From contig CAZBZK010000045.1 of NCBI GenBank assembly GCA_964496365.1, positions 1-11,186 of the forward strand: 11,186 nucleotides of DNA, in the 5' to 3' direction. This stretch comes from AB-629-J13 sp964496365 (GTDB lineage: Bacteria; Fidelibacterota; Marinisomatia; Marinisomatales; AB-629-J13). The notes under the pieces were generated by a model. That model ran no database searches, had not been told where the DNA came from, and saw only the letters and a program-made list of their open reading frames with translations. Both the position numbers and the translations under genes were made by a program. This document shows positions 6,665 to 11,186 of the stretch, in pieces. Position 1 is the stretch's first letter. Each line of letters begins with the position of its first letter.

Positions 6665-7314
6665 ACAAATGTACAAACGTCCTCAAATGCTTTTTTCCTG
6701 AGGACAGGAACTTTGGCTTTTTTATCTGGATATCCAACGGGAATCAATAAATACGCCCGTTCGTTTTTTGGACGGTCAAGTATTTTTTCAAGAAACCCCA
6801 TTGGGCTTGGTGTATGGGTCAAAGTAACCAAACCAATTTGATGAAGTGCCATTAACAAAAATCCTGTAGCAATACCTACAGATTCATTTACATAGTAATT
6901 CTTCCGTTTTGAGTTTTTTTCAAACTCATATATCTGCTTAAAGACAACAATTAAACATGGAGCAGTTTCAAGAAAGGGTTTGTGCCAATCGGTTTCAAAG
7001 GGGTTTAGATCTTCAAGCCACTCTCGTGTCGCCCTGTGTGTGTAAAACTCTTTTTCTTCCAACTCTGCAGCTTTACGAATTTCTGTTTTTATGTTGTTGT
7101 CTGTTATTATCACAAAACTCCACGGTTCTTTATTCGCACCAGATGGTGCAGAAACAGCAATCCGCACTGCATTTTCAACTGCCGTCATTGGGAATTTTTC
7201 GTTGGAAAAACTTCTCACTGTTCTTCGGGTTTGCATTTTATTCAACAAAAATTGTGATTTTTTTATTGTTTCTAACTTGGTTTTTTTTATAAATGATAAT
7301 TTTTGAAATGGCAT
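6661..7314 (-). CDS. Nitroreductase-superfamily flavoprotein, iodotyrosine deiodinase (IYD)-like
   Basis: FMN-dependent enzyme, expected to be a cytoplasmic dimer. FMN-binding blocks are RRTVRSFS (30-37), APSGANKEPW (56-65), ESVGIATGFLLMALHQIGL (144-162), THTPSPM (166-172) and LIPVGYP (190-196). It resembles iodotyrosine deiodinases rather than NfsB-type nitroreductases. Human IYD closes its active site with a Glu, a Tyr four residues on and a Lys 21 further (E157, Y161, K182). Here Glu87, Tyr91 and Lys112 have exactly that spacing, within LEEKEFY and a WLEDL...TDWHK segment. Reductive dehalogenation of halotyrosines, or a related phenol, is therefore a reasonable prediction. There is no N-terminal membrane anchor, unlike the mammalian protein. 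The start at 7314 is favoured by a strong Shine-Dalgarno; Met27 would leave only the core. The gene is divergent from the esterase gene. Confidence 0.88.
   Translation of the reverse strand: MPFQKLSFIKKTKLETIKKSQFLLNKMQTRRTVRSFSNEKFPMTAVENAVRIAVSAPSGANKEPWSFVIITDNNIKTEIRKAAELEEKEFYTHRATREWLEDLNPFETDWHKPFLETAPCLIVVFKQIYEFEKNSKRKNYYVNESVGIATGFLLMALHQIGLVTLTHTPSPMGFLEKILDRPKNERAYLLIPVGYPDKKAKVPVLRKKAFEDVCTFV
6679..6705. terminator. Hairpin at the aceA/flavoprotein convergent junction
   Basis: GTCCTCA (6679-6685) and TGAGGAC (6699-6705) are perfect 7-bp inverted repeats with a 13-base spacer. They lie 15 nt past the aceA stop and inside the last codons of the convergent flavoprotein gene. A T-rich GGCTTTTTTA follows about 10 nt later on the plus strand. 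It could help end aceBA transcription, but no T-run directly abuts the stem, so the terminator role is weak. Confidence 0.35.
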
Positions 7315-7316
7315 GG

Positions 7317-7324
7317 CCTTCCTT
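7317..7324 (-). promoter_or_regulatory. Shine-Dalgarno site of the IYD-like gene
   Basis: On the minus strand AAGGAAGG precedes the ATG at 7314; the AAGGA core ends 5 nt before it. This is one of the strongest ribosome-binding sites in the window. It decides for the 217-residue start over the internal Met27. Confidence 0.7.
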
Positions 7325-7365
7325 GTGGGTTTAATTTCAAGTACAATGTTTGGTGATTTCTTATT

Positions 7366-8724
7366 ATGAGAACATTAGAAATAGTGGTTTTATGCTCTCT
7401 GTTGTGGGCAATTTATCTATTATTTCGGCAGGATAAAAAATGGTTTCTATATGTTTTATTTGGTGGTTTGGTCGTTTGTATGTTCCACTTCATTCTGGAA
7501 TCATACCGATGGCAAATGGTTCCTGCTTATCTTTTGTTTCTCATCATTTTTTTGGTGTATAAAAGAAATTTTCGCCTGCCTCTATGGTTTAAATCTATTC
7601 TTTCTTTGTGGATTTTGAGTTTAATCTCCCTTCCTTTTCTGGTACCGGTTTTTTCGTTACCAACCCCCACGGGTCCACACACAATTGGAACACGGATCTA
7701 TCAGTGGACAGATTCAACGCGGATGGAGTGGTTTACAGATGAAAACCTCGATGATTACAGAAAAATAATGGCTCAAGTGTGGTATCCTTCTCAAGAACCA
7801 AAATCTGAAATACCAATACCATATATTGATCATATAGATATTAGAGCAGAAACCATTGGCAAGGCAGGTGGGTTTCCCGGCTGGCTGGCAGGACACATAA
7901 GTCTTGTTAAAACACATTCCTATTTAAACAGTAGTCCCTTCAAAACAAAAGTTCCTTTTCCTCTATTAATTTTATCACATGGTATTACGGGTATGAGGCA
8001 AATTCATACTTCTCTCATAGAATCACTTACAAGCTATGGTTATGTTGTCGCTGCCGTTGATCATGCTTACGACTGTAATTTGACTGTTTTCAAAGATGGG
8101 ACCATTGCGGATTATCGATCTGATATAACTGGTCATCCCGATAGTGTTAACATTAGGAAAATGCAATTAAACACAAGGGTTAACGACATCCGTTTTGTTC
8201 TTGACATGCTAACCAAACTCAGCGTTGATTCTGTTTTTGATGGTTTGATGGATTTAAACCGAGTCGGAGTCTTGGGACATTCCTATGGTGGAACAACTGC
8301 CATTCAAACTTCTTTTGAAGATGATCGCTTTAAATCTTGTTTGGTTTTGGACAGTTGGATGAACCCAATTCCTGACACAATTTTAAAATCAGGAATACAA
8401 CAGCCGTTTCTTTATTTAGGTCGCCCACACTGGGGTGATTCGGATTACCCTTCCAGCCCAAAGATTGTTAAATCTTTCGTTGCGTTAAATCCAAAAAACA
8501 ATTATCACTTTATATTAAAAGACTCCCGTCACTTAGATTTTTGCGACGCACCTCTTTTTACACCTTTATCCAGGTGGGTTATCGAAACTGGAGATATTCC
8601 TGCAAAAAAAGCCGTTTCGATAACAAACGAATTGACTGTTTCCTTTTTCGACCGTTTTCTAAAAAGAAACTCCGTTGGATTTCCTGAGCGTTTTTTAAAT
8701 GAACCATATCTTATAAATCGCTGA
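7366..8724 (+). CDS. Membrane-anchored alpha/beta hydrolase, platelet-activating-factor acetylhydrolase-like
   Basis: Serine esterase or lipase of the PAF-acetylhydrolase (group VII phospholipase A2) family. About 98 N-terminal residues form four probable membrane helices (4-20, 26-44, 50-65, 74-98). The hydrolase domain follows, starting with a PAF-AH-like stretch (GTRIYQWTDSTRMEWFT, then IMAQVWYPS). LILSHGITG gives the oxyanion-hole region. The nucleophile is Ser306 in GHSYGG, the acid Asp329 in VLDSW and the base His389 in SRHLDFCD. The Ser-Asp gap of 23 equals that of human PLA2G7 (S273, D296). Short-chain or oxidised phospholipids or other esters are likely substrates; this is not demonstrable here. 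It is divergent from the IYD-like gene with 51 bp between starts, and its stop is 6 bp from the convergent PAP2 gene. Confidence 0.82.
   Translation: MRTLEIVVLCSLLWAIYLLFRQDKKWFLYVLFGGLVVCMFHFILESYRWQMVPAYLLFLIIFLVYKRNFRLPLWFKSILSLWILSLISLPFLVPVFSLPTPTGPHTIGTRIYQWTDSTRMEWFTDENLDDYRKIMAQVWYPSQEPKSEIPIPYIDHIDIRAETIGKAGGFPGWLAGHISLVKTHSYLNSSPFKTKVPFPLLILSHGITGMRQIHTSLIESLTSYGYVVAAVDHAYDCNLTVFKDGTIADYRSDITGHPDSVNIRKMQLNTRVNDIRFVLDMLTKLSVDSVFDGLMDLNRVGVLGHSYGGTTAIQTSFEDDRFKSCLVLDSWMNPIPDTILKSGIQQPFLYLGRPHWGDSDYPSSPKIVKSFVALNPKNNYHFILKDSRHLDFCDAPLFTPLSRWVIETGDIPAKKAVSITNELTVSFFDRFLKRNSVGFPERFLNEPYLINR
8578..8624. repeat. 11-bp perfect inverted repeat inside the esterase gene
   Basis: GTTATCGAAAC (8578-8588) and GTTTCGATAAC (8614-8624) are exact reverse complements separated by 25 bases. 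They sit about 100 nt before the esterase stop codon. The RNA could form a long-loop hairpin. The purpose is unknown: possible roles are mRNA 3' stability, a binding site or chance. Confidence 0.6.
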
Positions 8725-8730
8725 AGATTT

Positions 8731-9540
8731 TCATTTAAAAAAATAAACCAATTGGATACCATTTTGTTGGGGGACTAATGTCACATTGGAGGTTGACTCA
8801 AATTGAATAATTTGTCGAGTAACCTCGAAACCAATAATAGCACCCAAAAACACATCTGAAGCCCAATGGGCATCTTCGGTAATTCGGGACACTCCCGCTC
8901 CCGTGGCAAGTACGTATACTAATGGCGGAACGATTTTTAGGTGTCGGTATTGATGGGAAACCACCGTTGCAAGACTCCATGCAGCTATCGTATGTCCGGA
9001 AGGAAACGCATCATAAAAAGCCCAACGTCCTGGTGTGTACCGCTTGAATGCCCCTGAGGGACCATGCCAGCGGTCCTTTCCGTTTTCGGCACTAGGTCTT
9101 TGTCTTCCCGAAATGTGTTTCAGAACCTGAACAACAATCCCCGTATGAAGCATTCCCTTAAAACCAAGTAATGCTGTCTTTTCTGCTCTTTTGTCCTTCC
9201 ATAAAATTCCTTTTAAATAAAATAGTCCTAAAAGTGAAAGGTCAACGTAACCATCACCTAACAAGGTTATTGTTTCGCTTGGTTTATCCACGGATGTATG
9301 TTGGTTTTGAAATGTTTTTGTCTGGCGATAAATATCCTCATCTTTAATTGAAAGGGCGAGGGTAATAATTGCAGTATGCCAAAAAGGGATTTTATGGTTT
9401 TCATAATTAAAACCCGATGCCCAAATTTGTTTATGTTCTGTCCAAAATCCCGCCTGTTTTTTTGATTGGGAATATCCAAGACATACCAATACAAAAAAGA
9501 TAATGAAAATTTTGTTCTTTATTAAATTTAATCGATTCAT
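8731..9540 (-). CDS. PAP2-family phosphatase, exported, complete active site
   Basis: Type 2 phosphatidic acid phosphatase / vanadium haloperoxidase fold. A hydrophobic N-terminal segment after a lysine-rich start (about 1-24, ending GYSQS) looks like a signal peptide, which puts the enzyme in the periplasm or at the outer membrane. All three catalytic motifs are intact: KHISGRQRP (Lys141, Arg148-Pro149), PSGH (180-183, His183) and SRITEDAHWASD (Ser218-Arg219, His225, Asp229). Typical substrates are phosphatidate, undecaprenyl pyrophosphate or lipid A phosphates; which one applies cannot be told. The product ends in an alternating hydrophobic strand with terminal Phe-Phe-Lys. It shares the VQ(V/I)LKHISGR block with the second PAP2 gene, so the two look paralogous and are oriented outward from a common AT-rich spacer. 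No clear Shine-Dalgarno is visible. Confidence 0.9.
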   Translation of the reverse strand: MNRLNLIKNKIFIIFFVLVCLGYSQSKKQAGFWTEHKQIWASGFNYENHKIPFWHTAIITLALSIKDEDIYRQTKTFQNQHTSVDKPSETITLLGDGYVDLSLLGLFYLKGILWKDKRAEKTALLGFKGMLHTGIVVQVLKHISGRQRPSAENGKDRWHGPSGAFKRYTPGRWAFYDAFPSGHTIAAWSLATVVSHQYRHLKIVPPLVYVLATGAGVSRITEDAHWASDVFLGAIIGFEVTRQIIQFESTSNVTLVPQQNGIQLVYFFK

Positions 9541-9708
9541 AATTAAGATATTAAACCATTTGATTCATGTTTCAATAGAAAATGTAGTGCGTTTTTATAT
9601 GTTACACTTTGTCATAAAATGATAATGTTTTTAATTTGGGTTGATATATTTAAAGCCATTCTTTTATTTTTAATTCTTTAAAATACACGTTCCTTTACCG
9701 GAATCAGG
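9541..9708. other. AT-rich divergent intergenic spacer
   Basis: This 168-bp spacer separates the minus-strand PAP2 gene from the plus-strand small gene and should hold promoters for both. TTGATA (9641-9646) could be a -35 for the plus strand, with a T-rich -10 near 9664, but the match is poor. A short TCAT-AAA-ATGA palindrome lies at 9612-9622. I see no RNA gene, strong hairpin or long repeat. Confidence 0.4.
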
Positions 9709-10245
9709 TTGTTTCATTCTTTATTGATGTTGACTAATTTATTCAATTCACAAACACAACTCATTATTTTATTCATCGTATTGTTATCCTGCCAAGGCTT
9801 AGCAATGTCCGTGGAGGTCAAATTAAATTCTTCTCAGAGTTTTAAAAAAATAAACCCTCAGAAAGCCGAAGATGAATTTTTATTCGTTTTAACATCTTCA
9901 GGTTTGGATTCAATTGACTGGAATTCTATTCAAGAAATACGTATCAAAAAAAATCTTGATTTAAGTCCAATAGAAAAAACAATGCTTTATGGGGGATATA
10001 TTACTTTTTTTTATTTTTTATTGGAATCTATGTATGTAGAAGCTCCGTTTTCAATTCCTCAGTTTTTGGGTGTTTTTTCTATATTTAGCGGCACTGGTGT
10101 TGCCGGAGGATATATTTACGCAAAACTAATGAATCAAAATAAGGATGAATATTGTTCTGTCCTGTTTGATAATCATAACAAAAATGAAAAAATGATGAAA
10201 ACAGTAGAAATGTTGGGTTCAATTAAAAGTAACTGTGTAAAATGA
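9709..10245 (+). CDS. Unrecognised small membrane protein or lipoprotein, coupled to the downstream PAP2-like gene
   Basis: I do not recognise this family. The N-terminus is hydrophobic (about 18-28) and ends in LLSC with Cys28, which could be a lipobox; the lack of Lys/Arg before it weakens the case. After a polar stretch (about 33-90, with a DSIDWNSIQEIRI segment) come two hydrophobic segments, about 93-109 and a Gly-rich one at 117-139. The C-terminus is charged. The coordinates use a TTG start at 9709, with a weak GGA upstream; ATG 9727 would remove six residues and is at least as likely. The stop overlaps the start of the next gene as ATGA (10242-10245), so the two are very probably translated together. 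A shared role at the cell envelope is inference. Confidence 0.65.
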   Translation: MFHSLLMLTNLFNSQTQLIILFIVLLSCQGLAMSVEVKLNSSQSFKKINPQKAEDEFLFVLTSSGLDSIDWNSIQEIRIKKNLDLSPIEKTMLYGGYITFFYFLLESMYVEAPFSIPQFLGVFSIFSGTGVAGGYIYAKLMNQNKDEYCSVLFDNHNKNEKMMKTVEMLGSIKSNCVK

Positions 10246-11102
10246 AAACTAGGCTCTTTCATAACTTGTTGGTTTATTTGGTCTTCCTTTTTGTTATATC
10301 CATTCTCCCAGCCCAATTTAAATATGAAAGACCTTGTATGTTCGATTTTTTAAAAAACATTCCATCAGGTATTTCTGAATATACTAAACGATCATTCCGC
10401 TCAGAAAACATATGGAACCTATCTGCAATGACCGTAGGAACTGGTCTTCTTGTTGTTTACGATGACGAATTACTTGATGTCTCGAATAATTTGAGAGAAC
10501 AATTTGGGTGGAGTGAACAATTAGACTGGTATATGGAACACATAGGAGATGGATATTTACAGTTATATGTTTGTTCCAGTTTGATTGGTTACGGTTTGGT
10601 TGAAAACGATAACCGTGCTTTGCAATCTGCCAGTCAAATTTTCGAAAGTGTTTTCGCATCGGGAATTTTGGTTCAAATTTTAAAACACATCTCCGGAAGA
10701 GAGAGTCCTTTTGTAGCAACCACTCCTACAGGAAAATGGAGACCATTTCCTAACCAAGCGGACTATCATCGTCTCGTTCCACATTATGATGCATTTCCAT
10801 CCGGACATATTTCTACCATTACAGCGATGATGGTTGTCCTGTCGGAAAACTACCCTGAATACTCATTTATAAAACCCTTGGGGTTTTTAGCAATTGCTTT
10901 GAATGGCTTAGGCATGATGAATACTGGTGTACATTGGATAAGTGATTATCCCTTAGGAATTGCCTTTGGATATGGTTTAGCAAAAATTGCTGTACAAAAA
11001 GGGAGAGTTGATTCTGGACATTCATCTTTTTCCTCCTTTACCATGAATCCAACAATAAATGGTGAAGGATTGCTTGGTTTTTCTGTTTATTATTCGTTTT
11101 GA
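10242..11102 (+). CDS. PAP2-family protein with degenerate active-site motifs
   Basis: PAP2/haloperoxidase fold with an N-terminal signal peptide or anchor (about 1-24, ending LPAQ). It has PSGH at 186-189 (His189) and a third motif with His231 and Asp235 (GVHWISD). Two arginines normally needed to bind phosphate are gone. Motif 1 reads K148-HISGRE-S155-P, with Ser for Arg, and the usual Ser-Arg of motif 3 is Gly224-Met225. Both His residues and the Asp remain. The block GKWRPFPNQADYH...YDAFPSGH is well formed. The protein may be a distinct subfamily with another phosphate-binding arrangement or a non-catalytic homologue. It overlaps the preceding small gene by 4 bp. Its TGA overlaps a possible TTG start of purA, suggesting continuous transcription into purA. 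Confidence 0.85.
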   Translation: MKTRLFHNLLVYLVFLFVISILPAQFKYERPCMFDFLKNIPSGISEYTKRSFRSENIWNLSAMTVGTGLLVVYDDELLDVSNNLREQFGWSEQLDWYMEHIGDGYLQLYVCSSLIGYGLVENDNRALQSASQIFESVFASGILVQILKHISGRESPFVATTPTGKWRPFPNQADYHRLVPHYDAFPSGHISTITAMMVVLSENYPEYSFIKPLGFLAIALNGLGMMNTGVHWISDYPLGIAFGYGLAKIAVQKGRVDSGHSSFSSFTMNPTINGEGLLGFSVYYSF

Positions 11103-11186
11103 AATTGAGCCAAAACAATACAAAATCTTATTCTAAAATCACCGCAATTGTCGGCGCCCAATGGGGCGACGAAGGCAAAGGAAAGA
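11099..11186 (+). CDS. purA: Adenylosuccinate synthetase, N-terminal fragment
   Basis: The frame reads ITAIVGAQWGDEGKGK at the window edge. This is the N-terminal GTP-binding P-loop block of PurA, which joins IMP and aspartate with GTP in purine synthesis. No ATG is available: after an in-frame stop at 11063-11065 the candidate starts are TTG 11099 and TTG 11105. TTG 11099 overlaps the upstream TGA as TTGA, which would couple translation to the PAP2-like gene. TTG 11105 would lie 2 nt beyond that stop. The gene continues outside the window. Confidence 0.85.
   Translation, partial: MKLSQNNTKSYSKITAIVGAQWGDEGKGK

Noticed and set aside
6957..7306. Several plus-strand reading frames of 70-110 codons opposite the IYD-like gene.
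   Set aside because: They are antisense to a well-conserved flavoprotein and are low-complexity, Phe/Leu/Cys-rich translations without family features.
10384..10719. Minus-strand 111-codon reading frame opposite the second PAP2-like gene.
   Set aside because: It is antisense to conserved PAP2 sequence and lacks motifs, a start signal or a sensible composition.

Overview
This is an AT-rich window (GC judged by eye, not counted) with densely packed genes of an aerobic, Gram-negative-like heterotroph. Two phosphatase-family proteins carry apparent signal peptides, one small protein has a possible lipobox, and metabolism points to acetyl-CoA assimilation. The phylum cannot be fixed from the sequence. 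The mix of genes would fit a marine FCB-group lineage or a Leptospira-like spirochaete; this is an impression, not a placement.

Layout. Bases 1-75 are the tail of an upstream gene, possibly the 2-isopropylmalate/citramalate synthase family. An AlkB-family membrane hydroxylase homologue (148-1176) follows. It appears to have lost about 30 residues in frame across its first two histidine clusters. Next is an HAD phosphatase of the NagD/LHPP type (1198-1965). Converging on it is a RamB/ScfR-type regulator (minus strand, ending at 1983), divergent from malate synthase aceB (3651-5243) and isocitrate lyase aceA (5261-6664). The regulator/aceB interval holds three direct repeats at exactly 14-nt spacing that resemble the RamB operator known from Corynebacterium. 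aceA overlaps by 4 bp, tail to tail, a flavoprotein of the iodotyrosine deiodinase branch of the nitroreductases (6661-7314, minus). Divergent from that is a membrane-anchored PAF-acetylhydrolase-like esterase (7366-8724). Two PAP2-family paralogues follow: one with complete motifs (8731-9540, minus) and one lacking two active-site arginines (10242-11102, plus). The second is preceded and translationally overlapped by a small unrecognised membrane or lipoprotein gene (9709-10245). The window ends inside purA.

How the genes fit together. The clearest unit is the regulator plus aceBA, a glyoxylate-shunt module that lets cells grow on acetate, fatty acids or alkanes, with its regulator divergent and operator-like repeats between them. 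The AlkB homologue, esterase and lipid phosphatases are compatible with lipid or hydrocarbon use, but nothing beyond proximity ties them to the shunt. I see no RNA genes, CRISPR array, insertion sequence, phage or defence genes. The points most worth a second look are the operator repeats, the damaged AlkB core, the deiodinase-type active-site triad, the arginine-less PAP2 protein and an 11-bp perfect inverted repeat in the esterase gene.
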